From the NCBI GenBank assembly GCA_001001375.1, contig LCNU01000004.1, positions 1 to 35,386 of the forward strand: DNA of 35,386 nt, in the 5' to 3' direction. Origin of the DNA: Candidatus Amesbacteria bacterium GW2011_GWC1_47_15 (lineage in GTDB: Bacteria; Patescibacteriota; Microgenomatia; CAZETR01; Amesbacteraceae). Position numbers and translations under genes: made by a program. Under the pieces are notes generated by a model that made no database searches, was not told the origin of the DNA, and saw only the letters and a program-made list of their open reading frames with translations. Positions 1 through 7,250 of this stretch are shown here, piece after piece (position 1 is the stretch's first letter; every line of letters begins with the position of its first letter).

Positions 1-695
1 TTGCCACACCCGAAGAGGACAGGACGACAGCCAATAAAGCACGGTTATTCAGTAAATTGAAATCGGTGATCTGGATACCTCGAAGCGAATTGGATAAATT
101 TATTTTAAAGTCAGATGCGGTATTGATCGGGCCGGGGATGATGCGCTATGCGCGCGAAGGGCAGGCAGGGGAAGGCGGTGTATATGACGATGCGGGGACG
201 GAGACGAAAATGCTAACGCATTACCTTTTGGGAAAACACCCGGATAAAAGGTGGGTGATAGACGGGGGAAGCCTGCAGGTGATGGATGCGGACAGAATTC
301 CGAAAGGGGCAATACTGACGCCGAATAAGCGTGAAATGCAGTTGCTTTCAGGAGAGGGGTCAGAGGTGAGGTATTTGGAAGAGATGGCGAAAAAATACAG
401 CTGTGTGATCGTGGGAAAAGGAGCGGTGGGGTATGCAACTGACGGGCAGACTACTTATGAAATTACGGGAGGTAACGCCGGATTGACCAAAGGCGGTACT
501 GGAGATGTACTGGCAGGGGTGATTGCCGGGCTGGCGGCGAAAAATGAGCCGCTTCTGGCCGCGGCGGCAGGGACATACCTGGTCAAAAAGACAGCCGAGA
601 GTTTGTTTGAAAGGGTGGGATATGCCTACAATGCCGACGATTTGGCCGAAAATGTGTTTGAAGTGTATAAGAACCTGATTGACAGCGATAAATAA
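1..695 (+). CDS. nnrD: ADP-dependent NAD(P)H-hydrate dehydratase (YjeF C-terminal/NnrD family), 5' partial
   Basis: This enzyme family repairs damaged, hydrated NAD(P)H (NADHX/NADPHX) in the cytoplasm using ADP or ATP, and has a ribokinase-like fold. The reading frame is open to the first base of the window: codons from base 3 read ATPEEDRTTANKARLF directly ahead of the internal TTG at 57. The gene therefore starts upstream and is 5'-truncated by the window. Visible motifs are GPGM early on, VIDGGSL, LTPNKREMQLL (family motif TPxxxE), and the C-terminal anion-hole/catalytic loop GLTKGGTGDVLAGVIAG, where the Asp of GTGD is the expected catalytic base. The stop is TAA at 693-695, and the next gene's promoter overlaps this 3' end. 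No epimerase (YjeF N-terminal) domain is visible, but it could lie upstream. The family call is confident; the extent is incomplete. Confidence 0.88.
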   Translation, partial: ATPEEDRTTANKARLFSKLKSVIWIPRSELDKFILKSDAVLIGPGMMRYAREGQAGEGGVYDDAGTETKMLTHYLLGKHPDKRWVIDGGSLQVMDADRIPKGAILTPNKREMQLLSGEGSEVRYLEEMAKKYSCVIVGKGAVGYATDGQTTYEITGGNAGLTKGGTGDVLAGVIAGLAAKNEPLLAAAAGTYLVKKTAESLFERVGYAYNADDLAENVFEVYKNLIDSDK

Positions 696-707
696 TAACC
701 GCATAAT
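679..707 (+). promoter_or_regulatory. sigma70-type promoter for the Fic gene
   Basis: TTGACA (679-684), a 17-bp spacer, then CATAAT (702-707). It overlaps the 3' end of the nnrD-like gene. Predicted transcription starts near 714, giving a leader of about 36 nt before the ATG at 750. This is longer than most leaders in this window. Confidence 0.6.
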
Positions 708-749
708 TACCGTAGAATTAACGCGGACTGGAATTCGGCGACTGCCCAC

Positions 750-1859
750 ATGTATATTCCCAAATACTCCATAACCACGGAAATACTTAAGAATATCGGG
801 TTGGTGGAAGTGGCGAAGGAGGTAATAGAAAACGCGCCGCTGGTGCCCGGGTGGGAGGCAAAATTCAGAGAAGACGCGGCTCTCAAGGCTGCGCATTACG
901 GGACCGCGCTTGAGGGAAATGACCTGACAATGGGGGAAGCCAGAAAAATATTTGAGGGTGGGGTAGAGACCGTGGACCAGGCTGAAGGGGCGGGAGTATA
1001 TGCCAGAGCCAGAGATGTTCAGGAAGTAATCAACTACAGAAATGTTTTAAAGTTGATAGAAGGCTGTCGGCAGGGAGGAAAAATAACGGATCGTTTATTC
1101 GGCTATACCAGGGAACTGCTTTTGGAAATACACCGGCTGGCAACGGAGAGAATTATTCCGCCGGTCGAAGCCGGGAAATTCAGGACTGCACAGGTGGTAT
1201 TAAAAAATTCGATTACGGGAGAGGTTGGTTTCCGGCCGCCGGGATCGCTGGATGTGCCGTTTTTGACAGATGATTTATTACGCTGGCTGAATTCCGATTT
1301 CGGAAGAAAGGAACACCCGGTACTGCGAGCGGGTATCACTCATTATGTGCTCGCGGCTGTCCACCCTTTTATTGAAGGCAACGGGAGAACGGCCAGGGCT
1401 TTTGCAACTCTGGTCCTATATATGGAAGGGTACGATATCAAGAGATTTTTTGCTCTTGAGGAATATTTTGACAAACATTCAGACGATTATTTCGGGGCTT
1501 TGTCCGAGGTATCCAACCAGTCTCCGAGACTGGAAGACCGGGATCTGACGCCATGGCTGACGGTATTTACGAAGGCTTTGGCGGCTGAGCTCTCCAGGAT
1601 AAAGGAGCAGGTCAGGGAATTGTCCGTGGATATCAAAATTAAACAAAAAATGGGTCAGCAGGTGGCCCTTTCCGAGAGACAGATGAAAATCGTAGAATAC
1701 CTGAATTCAAACGGAGAAATATCCATGGCAGAAGCCAGGGGCGTGTTGTCCATGGTTTCCGAAGATACTATTTTACGTGAACTTCGATATCTGATGGACA
1801 AAGGAGTAATTACAAAAAGAGGGTCAACCAAGGCCGCAAGATATTTACTGCAAAAATAA
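750..1859 (+). CDS. Fic family protein (predicted protein AMPylase) with C-terminal winged helix
   Basis: 369 aa. Fic proteins transfer a nucleotide-phosphate group, usually AMP, to hydroxyl side chains of target proteins. The catalytic motif is intact: HPFIEGNGRTAR starting at His205 (consensus HPFx[D/E]GNGRxxR). Near the N-terminus YGTALEGNDLT, with Glu55, resembles the inhibitory-helix motif of class II Fic proteins, such as AIEGN in animal FICD, so autoinhibition is likely. The N-terminal ~100 residues match the usual Fic/DOC N-terminal domain. Residues ~305-369 (LSERQMKIVEYL...DTILRELRYLMDKGVITKRG) look like a winged helix. A C-terminal winged helix is common in this family and may bind DNA or act as a dimer interface. 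The stop is followed after one base by the ATG of the small membrane protein at 1861, so the two are probably co-transcribed. The cellular target cannot be told from sequence. Confidence 0.92.
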   Translation: MYIPKYSITTEILKNIGLVEVAKEVIENAPLVPGWEAKFREDAALKAAHYGTALEGNDLTMGEARKIFEGGVETVDQAEGAGVYARARDVQEVINYRNVLKLIEGCRQGGKITDRLFGYTRELLLEIHRLATERIIPPVEAGKFRTAQVVLKNSITGEVGFRPPGSLDVPFLTDDLLRWLNSDFGRKEHPVLRAGITHYVLAAVHPFIEGNGRTARAFATLVLYMEGYDIKRFFALEEYFDKHSDDYFGALSEVSNQSPRLEDRDLTPWLTVFTKALAAELSRIKEQVRELSVDIKIKQKMGQQVALSERQMKIVEYLNSNGEISMAEARGVLSMVSEDTILRELRYLMDKGVITKRGSTKAARYLLQK

Positions 1860-1860
1860 G

Positions 1861-2052
1861 ATGAAATTTGACCCGAACATGTTTTATATCATGCTGGCGT
1901 TGCCTATGCTTTTCGGACTGACCTTGGTGGGAGAGGGCATATATCAGTTGAAGCATTATGAGTCCGGCTGGGTGAACGTGCTTTTGGGGGTGGTATTTGT
2001 GATCGTCGTGATATTCGGCTATTTTTACGTAATTTCCACAAGCTTCCCATGA
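1861..2052 (+). CDS. small two-helix membrane protein
   Basis: 63 aa, with two hydrophobic stretches at residues ~8-26 (YIMLALPMLFGLTLVGEGIY) and ~38-58 (WVNVLLGVVFVIVVIFGYFY). It is predicted to be an integral membrane hairpin with a short charged loop. It starts one base after the Fic stop and ends 18 bp before the ligase start, so it probably shares the Fic transcript. No family is recognised. The tight spacing and coding-like sequence argue that it is real. Confidence 0.6.
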   Translation: MKFDPNMFYIMLALPMLFGLTLVGEGIYQLKHYESGWVNVLLGVVFVIVVIFGYFYVISTSFP

Positions 2053-2070
2053 AACCAGTATAATATAGAC

Positions 2071-3852
2071 ATGGATTTTGCCGGCTTTTCCGGGTATCTG
2101 GAAGAATTGGAGAAGACAGGTTCCCGTCTGGAAATGACGAGAGTACTGGCGCAAATGTTTGCCAAAGCTACACCTGATGAGGGCAAGTTGATGGCGTATT
2201 TGTCTCAGGGCAGGCTAGGACCGGCGTATGACAATCCGAATATGGGTGTAGCGGATAAACAAGTGGTTAAAGCGATACAGCGCCTGAGTGAAAAAGACGC
2301 CGGAAAGTTGTTCAGGGAATATGGGGATTTGGGACTGGTGGCAGAGAAAATAAAATCTCAAATCCCAAGCCTGCCTGCCGGCAGGCAGGTCACCAAATCC
2401 CAAATAAATCACAATATTCAAACCCCAAAAGTGCATGAAATGCTGATGGAAATAGCCAAAGCAGGAGGGCTGGGAAGTCAGGAGAAAAAGATACAGCTGA
2501 TCGGCGACCTGTTAACCCGTTTGGAGCCAAAATCGGCGAAGTACGCAGTCAGGATTATTTTGGGTAAATTGCGAACCGGGTTTTCGGATATGACTGTGCT
2601 GGACAGTCTTTCATGGATGATTGCCGGGGATAAAAGCCTTCGTAAAGACCTGGAGCAGATATATAACGTGAGGGCAGATCTTGGGGAATTAGTCGAAAAA
2701 GTTAAATCACACATAACAAACCTGCCTGCCGGACGGGCAGGTGACAAATCAAATTCCAAATTCAAGATCCAGAATATGAAGATTGAGCCGGAAGCGGGGA
2801 CACCGGTGCTGATGGCGAGAGGGGAAAGGGCTGCCTCGGCGCGGGAGATTTGGGAAAGGACGGGTCAAGCGGCGATGGAATACAAGCTGGACGGCTTAAG
2901 AATTCAGGCTCATATAAAAAGTGGAAAAGTAAATTTGTTTTCCAGAGGACTGGAAAATGTGACGGAGATGTATCCCGATGTGGTGGATGGACTGGAGAAG
3001 CAGATCAAACAAGAGTGCATAGTCGAAGGAGAGATGATTGCCGTGGGGAACAACGGCAAGTTCCTGACATTTCAGGAAACTGTTCAACGCAAACGGAAGT
3101 ACAACATTGCCGAAATGGTAGGGAAGATCCCCCTTAAACTGTACGTATTTGATATTCTGGCAGCGGACGGAAAAGGCTATTTGGATTTGCCCAATGATAA
3201 GAGAAGGGAACTTCTGGAAGCGGCCCTGGATACCCGGAAGGGGGACACCGTCCGGCTGATGCCCAGAAAAATCGCACACGGAGTAACTGATATTGAGAAA
3301 TATTTTGCCGAAGCGATAAAAGACGGGACCGAAGGGATATTCGTCAAAAAACTGGACAGCGTATATCAGGCCGGCAGCCGGAATTTTAATTGGATAAAGT
3401 ATAAAAAAAGCTATGACAAATCAACTATTGCCGACACAATAGATGCAGTAGTGATGGGATACGATGCAGGACAAGGAAAAAGGTCGGGTTTCGGGATAGG
3501 TGACTTTTTGATAGGGGTATACGAACCAAAAGAAGACAAATATCTGACAGTCGCCAAAATCGGCACGGGGCTGACAGATGAGGAGTGGCGCGAAATGAAA
3601 GCTCAAGGTTCAAAGTACAATGTGCCATCGAAACCGGGAAATTACGAAGTAAGTAAGTTAATGGGGTGCGACGTCTGGGTGAAACCTAAAATAGTGGTGG
3701 AGATAAAGGCAGATGAAATTACCAAGTCACCGATGCACACTTCCGGTTACGCCCTGCGATTTCCCCGGCTGGTGGGATGGAGGGAAAAACAGCCGGAGGA
3801 TGCTACATCGGTGGGGGAAATTATCAAGTTATATCAGATGCAGAAGAAGTAA
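2071..3852 (+). CDS. lig: ATP-dependent DNA ligase (archaeal/eukaryotic ligase I type)
   Basis: 593 aa, the usual size for archaeal-type ligases. It seals nicks in DNA using ATP through an enzyme-AMP intermediate. An N-terminal helical DNA-binding domain is followed by the adenylation domain with nucleophile Lys272 in EYKLDGLRIQAH (motif I), then LFSRGLENVT (III), CIVEGEMIAV (IIIa/IV), GTEGIFVKKL (IV) and NWIKYKKSY (V). A C-terminal OB domain ends in TSGYALRFPRLVGWR. The start ATG lies 6 nt after TATAAT (2059-2064), so a leaderless mRNA is likely. Two in-frame low-complexity insertions interrupt the conserved N-terminal part: residues ~94-121 and ~211-234. Each contains LPAGR encoded by a CCTGCC-type palindrome (2370-2389 and 2721-2741). 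Both lie in linkers, before KVHEMLMEIAKAGG and after RADLGELVEKV, so the enzyme should still fold. Confidence 0.93.
   Translation: MDFAGFSGYLEELEKTGSRLEMTRVLAQMFAKATPDEGKLMAYLSQGRLGPAYDNPNMGVADKQVVKAIQRLSEKDAGKLFREYGDLGLVAEKIKSQIPSLPAGRQVTKSQINHNIQTPKVHEMLMEIAKAGGLGSQEKKIQLIGDLLTRLEPKSAKYAVRIILGKLRTGFSDMTVLDSLSWMIAGDKSLRKDLEQIYNVRADLGELVEKVKSHITNLPAGRAGDKSNSKFKIQNMKIEPEAGTPVLMARGERAASAREIWERTGQAAMEYKLDGLRIQAHIKSGKVNLFSRGLENVTEMYPDVVDGLEKQIKQECIVEGEMIAVGNNGKFLTFQETVQRKRKYNIAEMVGKIPLKLYVFDILAADGKGYLDLPNDKRRELLEAALDTRKGDTVRLMPRKIAHGVTDIEKYFAEAIKDGTEGIFVKKLDSVYQAGSRNFNWIKYKKSYDKSTIADTIDAVVMGYDAGQGKRSGFGIGDFLIGVYEPKEDKYLTVAKIGTGLTDEEWREMKAQGSKYNVPSKPGNYEVSKLMGCDVWVKPKIVVEIKADEITKSPMHTSGYALRFPRLVGWREKQPEDATSVGEIIKLYQMQKK
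2370..2389. repeat. 20-bp perfect palindrome inside the ligase gene
   Basis: CCTGCCTGCCGGCAGGCAGG is read in frame as LPAGRQ. The same perfect 20-mer occurs again at 22101-22120 after the 16S rRNA, with degenerate relatives at 2721-2741 and 25763-25782. Here it is flanked by A-rich, CCCAAAT-like low-complexity sequence that is also translated. Confidence 0.9.
2721..2741. repeat. degenerate copy of the CCTGCC palindrome inside the ligase gene
   Basis: CCTGCCTGCCGGACGGGCAGG is an imperfect palindrome read in frame as LPAGRAG. It is flanked by AAATCACACATAACAAA and GACAAATCAAATTCC, which resemble the surroundings of the first copy. This makes a second independent insertion in the same gene. Confidence 0.8.
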
Positions 3853-3877
3853 CGTAATATAATGTTCAATGAGGGAT

Positions 3878-3885
3878 GGAGGTGA
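3878..3885 (+). promoter_or_regulatory. strong Shine-Dalgarno site of the Tic20-like gene
   Basis: GGAGGTGA sits 7 nt before the ATG at 3893 and is complementary to the 16S tail CACCTCC. It is notable because most other genes here have no leader long enough for such a site. A TATAAT at 3858-3863 is the probable -10 box. Confidence 0.7.
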
Positions 3886-3892
3886 TGAGTAA

Positions 3893-4252
3893 ATGGCGGT
3901 AAAAAAAGAGGAGAATACTACGAATAATCCCACCTGGTCGCCTAATGCAGCTGCCGCGCTGGGCTATGCACCGTTTGTGGGCTGGCTGGCGGCGATCGCC
4001 CTGCTTTTGGTGGAAAAGGATAAATCTGTCAGATGGAACGCGGTGCAGGCCCTGATATTTGGGCTGCTGATAATCGTGACCACTTCCATAATGAAAGGTA
4101 TCATTGTATTAAACCTGCTTTCGCCCTTGGTGTGGATAGCAGGAATGGTAATACAGTTGGTTTGGGTAGTAAAAGCCTATCAAAAACAGGATACCCGAAT
4201 GCCGTATCTTTCTGAACTAACAGACCGGCTGCTTAAAAAAGCTTATCAATGA
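3893..4252 (+). CDS. Tic20/DUF4870-like small membrane protein
   Basis: 119 aa. After a polar N-terminus there is AAALGYAPFVGWLAAIALLLVE, then a charged loop KDKSVRWNAVQAL, then two more hydrophobic segments (IFGLLIIVTTSIMKG and LVWIAGMVIQLVWVVKAY). This is the layout of the DUF4870/Tic20-like family: a Pro-Phe-Val-Gly-Trp first helix, a VRxxAxQAL loop and three or four helices. The function of bacterial members is unknown. Translation should start at the ATG with the strong ribosome site. The end overlaps the pcm start in an ATGA tetranucleotide (4249-4252), which suggests coupled translation. Confidence 0.72.
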   Translation: MAVKKEENTTNNPTWSPNAAAALGYAPFVGWLAAIALLLVEKDKSVRWNAVQALIFGLLIIVTTSIMKGIIVLNLLSPLVWIAGMVIQLVWVVKAYQKQDTRMPYLSELTDRLLKKAYQ

Positions 4253-4869
4253 ACCAGGCGCAAAACTCAATGCTGGAAAAAATCCGGCAGTATGGGGTGT
4301 CCGATGAACGGGTGATAACGGTGATGGGGGAGGTAGACAGGGCTGATTTTGTCCTTCCGGAACAGAAACAGTTTGCTTATGAAGACAGACCACTGAATAT
4401 CGGATACGGACAGACGATATCGCAGCCATATACGGTAGCAAGGATGATAGAACTTTTATTGCCTGCATTGCCTTCAATGCCTCCATTTAGTCAGATGGTA
4501 CTGGAAATAGGGGCAGGGAGCGGTTACCAGACCGCAATTCTTTCCAGGTTGTTTGAAAGGGTACTTGCCATAGAGGTGATCCCGGAATTGGCTCAGAAAG
4601 CGAGACTTAAGATGAATGATTCAGGATTTGAGAATGTAAAAGTAAAAGCCGGGGATGGGAAGGAGGGGTGGGAGGAATATTCTCCGTATGATGCTATTAT
4701 TTCTGCGGCGGATGCAGCTGAAGTACCGGATGCCTGGGTGGAACAACTAAATACCGGAGGCAGAATTGTTTCACCCGTGAGAGGGGAGATGGTGCGGCTG
4801 ACCAAGATGACGGAAGGGAGTTTTATTAAAGAGAATTTCGGAAAATTCAGTTTTGTACCCCTAGTTTGA
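4249..4869 (+). CDS. pcm: protein-L-isoaspartate O-methyltransferase
   Basis: 206 aa, the normal family length. It uses S-adenosylmethionine to methylate isoaspartyl residues in aged proteins, starting their repair. Family features are LPEQKQFAYEDRPLNIGYGQTISQPYTVARM (usual form ...AYxDxxLPIGxGQTISQP), the SAM-binding loop VLEIGAGSGYQTAILSRL, the acidic residue after strand 2 (VLAIEVIPEL), and YDAIISAADAAEVP. The protein is slightly short at its C-terminus, ending ENFGKFSFVPLV where this family typically has a FVPLxG segment. It overlaps the upstream membrane-protein gene by 4 bp. The stop is followed 5 bp later by a structured element (4875-5022). Confidence 0.93.
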   Translation: MNQAQNSMLEKIRQYGVSDERVITVMGEVDRADFVLPEQKQFAYEDRPLNIGYGQTISQPYTVARMIELLLPALPSMPPFSQMVLEIGAGSGYQTAILSRLFERVLAIEVIPELAQKARLKMNDSGFENVKVKAGDGKEGWEEYSPYDAIISAADAAEVPDAWVEQLNTGGRIVSPVRGEMVRLTKMTEGSFIKENFGKFSFVPLV

Positions 4870-4874
4870 TCATA

Positions 4875-5022
4875 TTGCACGGTTTTTTCCGGACCGGTAA
4901 TCGCGCTTGAAGTAATTATTTGTCACCGCGCGTTACCTACATACTTGTTACGCCCCGTACTATACCCGTATCCCTGTGTCAGATCACGGCGTGACTGCGT
5001 AAGTTCCTTCAAAACCATGCAA
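4875..5022 (-). ncRNA. structured repeat element, copy 1 (possible minus-strand RNA)
   Basis: A 148-bp element closed by an outer stem (4875-4886 with 5011-5022). Inside are a stem ACCGGTAATCGCG/CGCGTTACC (4896-4905 with 4929-4937) and a middle stem GTTACGCC/GGCGTGAC (4947-4954 with 4988-4995), plus conserved unpaired CTACAT and AAGTTCCTT blocks. A second copy lies at 6756-6911, with different sequence but the same pairing in the outer and middle stems. The one outer-stem mismatch is C/A on the plus strand, which becomes a G-U wobble on the minus strand. This favours transcription of the minus strand, although the middle stem has one T/G pair that points the other way. Family and function are not recognised. 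Confidence 0.5.
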
Positions 5023-5059
5023 CACGATCGATTTCGGGTAGAATAGTAAAAGGAAACTT

Positions 5060-5581
5060 ATGAAAATAATTGTCGGTCTGGGAAATCCGGGGGCGGAGTA
5101 CGCGCTGACAAGGCACAATGCCGGCATGATGCTGGTGGATAAGATGGCGGACACCTTGTCCGGGGAAAGCAGTTATGGGTGGAGGAAGTTTTACGGGATA
5201 TACGTTTTTAAAACTCCGGAGGTGGTGCTGGCTAAAACGGGGAATTATTTTATGAACCAATCGGGAAGCCTGATTAATGATTTAAGAAATTTGAAATATG
5301 ATTTCCGGGATTTGTACGTGGCGCATGATGATTTGGACCTGAACCTGGGCGATTACAAGATTCAATTCGGGAAAGGTCCCAAAGTCCACAACGGAGTGAA
5401 TTCGGTGGAAGAGGCGCTGGGGACAAAAGATTTTTGGAGGGTAAGAATTGGGATAGATAAGAGGGCGGGAGAGCAGGAGAGTAGTAGAACAGGAGAAGAA
5501 TATGTATTGCAAAAATTTACGGCAGAGGAAAGAGAAACACTGGAAGAAGTATTGGAAAAAATAATGAAGGGGTTGACGTGA
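5060..5581 (+). CDS. pth: peptidyl-tRNA hydrolase
   Basis: 173 aa, slightly shorter than the usual 185-195 aa. It frees tRNA from prematurely dropped-off peptidyl-tRNA and is essential for translation. Conserved blocks are present: GLGNPGAEYALTRHNAGMMLVD, with the Asn and catalytic His of the family in NPGxxYxxTRHNxG; KTGNYFMNQSG; and VAHDDLDLNLGDYKIQFGKGPKVHNGVNSV (family: HDDLDLxxGxxRxKxGGxxxGHNGLxS). GHNG is replaced by VHNG and the GGS/GGG element by GKGP, so this region is divergent. A likely -10 box TAGAAT lies at 5039-5044, and AAAGGAA upstream may serve as a weak ribosome site. The stop overlaps the next gene's GTG start (GTGA). Confidence 0.93.
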   Translation: MKIIVGLGNPGAEYALTRHNAGMMLVDKMADTLSGESSYGWRKFYGIYVFKTPEVVLAKTGNYFMNQSGSLINDLRNLKYDFRDLYVAHDDLDLNLGDYKIQFGKGPKVHNGVNSVEEALGTKDFWRVRIGIDKRAGEQESSRTGEEYVLQKFTAEERETLEEVLEKIMKGLT

Positions 5582-6750
5582 GCCGGGAGGGTGAAGGAGT
5601 AGGCTACCCTACCGAAGTGGGAGTAGAAAAGCAGGTGCTTAAAGGGTTGGTATTGAATACCATATTGAGGGATTTGGGGCGCGGTGCGGTAATGCTGTTT
5701 CTGCCTGTGCACTTATACCGCGTGGGAGGGATAGACCTGCTTTTAAAATATGTAATCGTGTCCCGGGGGACAGAGATTTTGATCGGGCATCATATGGCCA
5801 GGATAATCGGAAAGGTGGGTTTTAAGGCGGCAGTTATCATGTCGGGAATATTGGGCGGAGTAGTATATACATTGTTTAAATATGCTGCGGATGAATGGTG
5901 GTGGGTGGCTGTGGCAGGCAGCCTGGCTGCGGTATCAATTATTTCCTACTGGATTCCCCACCATTTGCTGTTTTTGGAAACAGATAAAGAAAGATTTGGT
6001 GAACGGGCCAGCTGGCTTTCCATAATTGCCAGATGGAGCCAGGTATTGGGACCGCTGGCGGGAGGATTCCTGATTGTCAGACTGGGCTTTGGCGGATTGT
6101 TTGAGTGGGGAGTAATAATGCTCCTGTTGTCCACTCTGCCTATCTGGCTTCTTGAGCCGGACAACCTGAAATGGAAATTTCATGTAGCTCACTACTGGAA
6201 AAAGCTGGAAGGAAAGTGGTTTTCCCGGGATCTTCTGGCTTATATGGGATATGGGATGGAAGAAACAATGCTGGAGGTAATGTGGCCGGTATTTTTGTGG
6301 GAAATACTCAAATCCCCGGTGGTACTGGGCGGCTACAAAAGCCTGGTCCTTGTGGCGTCTTCACTGATGGTATTGATTGTCGGCAAACGGCAGGATAAAG
6401 GCAGTCTGGGCTGGCTATTCGTGCCGGTAACGGCGATTTTATCCGGTATATGGATTGTGAGAGGGTTATGGAGCAACCCGTTGGGACTGGTAACACTTGA
6501 CGTGATAGACGGGTGGGCGGCGATCCTGATGGTTTTGCCGTTTGGGGTTTACGCTTTGCGCAGGGCAAAGGTGGCAGACAGTCCGCTGTATATAGTGGAA
6601 AGAGAGGCAGGCCTTAACCTGGGAAGGGTGGTAGCGGCGGGGATATCGGCGGTAATTATCGGGCTTGGCGGAGGGTGGAGTCTGATGGTGTTGATAGGAG
6701 TAGCGGGGCTTCTTTTGATGAATCTGCTGCCGAAGACGGAAGCAGGATAG
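5578..6750 (+). CDS. MFS-like multi-pass membrane transporter
   Basis: 390 aa, GTG start overlapping the pth stop by 4 bp, so probably translationally coupled. About ten or more hydrophobic segments span the whole length, for example GFKAAVIMSGILGGVVYTLF, WWWVAVAGSLAAVSIISYWI and VVAAGISAVIIGLGGGWSLMVLI. A Gly/Pro-rich SIIARWSQVLGPLAGGFLIVRLG segment resembles helix 5 of MFS carriers. An internal charged loop (KWKFHVAHYWKKLEGKWFS) separates two halves of about six helices each, as in the major facilitator fold. The substrate cannot be inferred. A shorter start further in is possible, because the first ~18 residues are polar and weakly conserved-looking. The stop is followed 5 bp later by the second structured element. 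Confidence 0.7.
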   Translation: MSREGEGVGYPTEVGVEKQVLKGLVLNTILRDLGRGAVMLFLPVHLYRVGGIDLLLKYVIVSRGTEILIGHHMARIIGKVGFKAAVIMSGILGGVVYTLFKYAADEWWWVAVAGSLAAVSIISYWIPHHLLFLETDKERFGERASWLSIIARWSQVLGPLAGGFLIVRLGFGGLFEWGVIMLLLSTLPIWLLEPDNLKWKFHVAHYWKKLEGKWFSRDLLAYMGYGMEETMLEVMWPVFLWEILKSPVVLGGYKSLVLVASSLMVLIVGKRQDKGSLGWLFVPVTAILSGIWIVRGLWSNPLGLVTLDVIDGWAAILMVLPFGVYALRRAKVADSPLYIVEREAGLNLGRVVAAGISAVIIGLGGGWSLMVLIGVAGLLLMNLLPKTEAG

Positions 6751-6755
6751 AATTT

Positions 6756-6911
6756 GATTTTGATTCGCATTTTGCCGGATCGGTAATCGCGACTTTTTTG
6801 TAAGTATTGTCTTCCCGCGTTACCTACATGCTCGACGACTTGAATAGTTTGGTGTAAAACTGGATAACCTGAAGTCGTCTGCGCAAGTTCCTTAAAACGC
6901 AAATCAAAATC
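6756..6911 (-). ncRNA. structured repeat element, copy 2 (possible minus-strand RNA)
   Basis: A 156-bp element with the same architecture as 4875-5022. The outer stem pairs 6756-6773 with 6894-6911: 16 plus-strand pairs and two C/A mismatches that become G-U on the minus strand, giving 18 continuous pairs there. The inner stem GGTAATCGCG/CGCGTTACC pairs 6782-6791 with 6816-6824, and the middle stem GACGACTT/AAGTCGTC pairs 6834-6841 with 6872-6879. Outer and middle stems differ in sequence from copy 1 but keep pairing. The conserved primary-sequence blocks (CGGTAATCGCG, CGCGTTACCTACAT, AAGTTCCTT) are retained. Confidence 0.5.
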
Positions 6912-6929
6912 ATATATTAAATTTTCTTT

Positions 6930-7232
6930 ATGAAATCTTTAAAACAATTGATTGACGACAAAAAACCGGTAGACAGGAACAAGTTTGTCACACGTGAATA
7001 CCAGGATTACGGCTACCGGCTGGCGATGGAACTTGGGGATCCGAAGCATAAATCCCTGTATATTCGCCTGGCGAAGGAAACGAAAAGGGCGATTCTGGAG
7101 CAGTGCAGGAGTTATGTAATGGACTCAAACGCGGAAAACAAGGGAGCTCTTTTTATGTGGAAGCTGAAGGAGGTAAGAAAAGCAGGAGTCAGCCAGGGGT
7201 CAGATGTAGGTCAAGATAATACCGGCCAGTAA
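6930..7232 (+). CDS. hypothetical protein, helical, 100 aa
   Basis: The protein is rich in charged residues (SLKQLIDDKKPVDRNKFVTREYQDYGYRLAMELG...) with no hydrophobic segment, so it is probably a small soluble helical protein. No family is recognised. The block TREYQDYGYRLAMELGDPKHKSLYIRLAKE looks like a compact helical fold and the composition is coding-like. The last ~15 residues (SQGSDVGQDNTGQ) are encoded by the operator-like GTCA repeats at 7188-7213 that belong to the next gene's promoter, so the true C-terminal tail is probably unstructured. The ATG follows the AT-rich TATTAAATTTTCTTT. Confidence 0.6.
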   Translation: MKSLKQLIDDKKPVDRNKFVTREYQDYGYRLAMELGDPKHKSLYIRLAKETKRAILEQCRSYVMDSNAENKGALFMWKLKEVRKAGVSQGSDVGQDNTGQ

Positions 7233-7241
7233 AAGGATAAT
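7188..7241 (+). promoter_or_regulatory. GTCA-repeat operator and promoter, copy 1 (before the 162-aa gene)
   Basis: Three direct GTCA repeats start at 7188, 7199 and 7210, spaced exactly 11 bp. The last one (GTCAAG, 7210-7215) is followed by exactly 20 bp and then GATAAT (7236-7241), 9 nt before the ATG at 7251. The same GTCA-N7-GTCA-N7-GTCAAG-N20-GAWAAT arrangement recurs at 10182-10235 and 10620-10673. An 11-bp direct-repeat period is the usual binding pattern of PhoB-type winged-helix regulators, and such a protein is encoded at 8968-10113. Confidence 0.7.
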
Positions 7242-7250
7242 GTCGGGTAT

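Noticed and set aside
2370..2389. A transcription terminator inside the ligase gene
   Set aside because: The palindrome has no following T-run and is read in frame within an otherwise intact ligase.
4875..6911. Integron attC sites or simple transposon ends for the two ~150-bp elements
   Set aside because: No GTTRRRY/RYYYAAC core pairs and no integrase nearby; the terminal stems differ between copies while keeping pairing, unlike fixed terminal repeats of a transposon.
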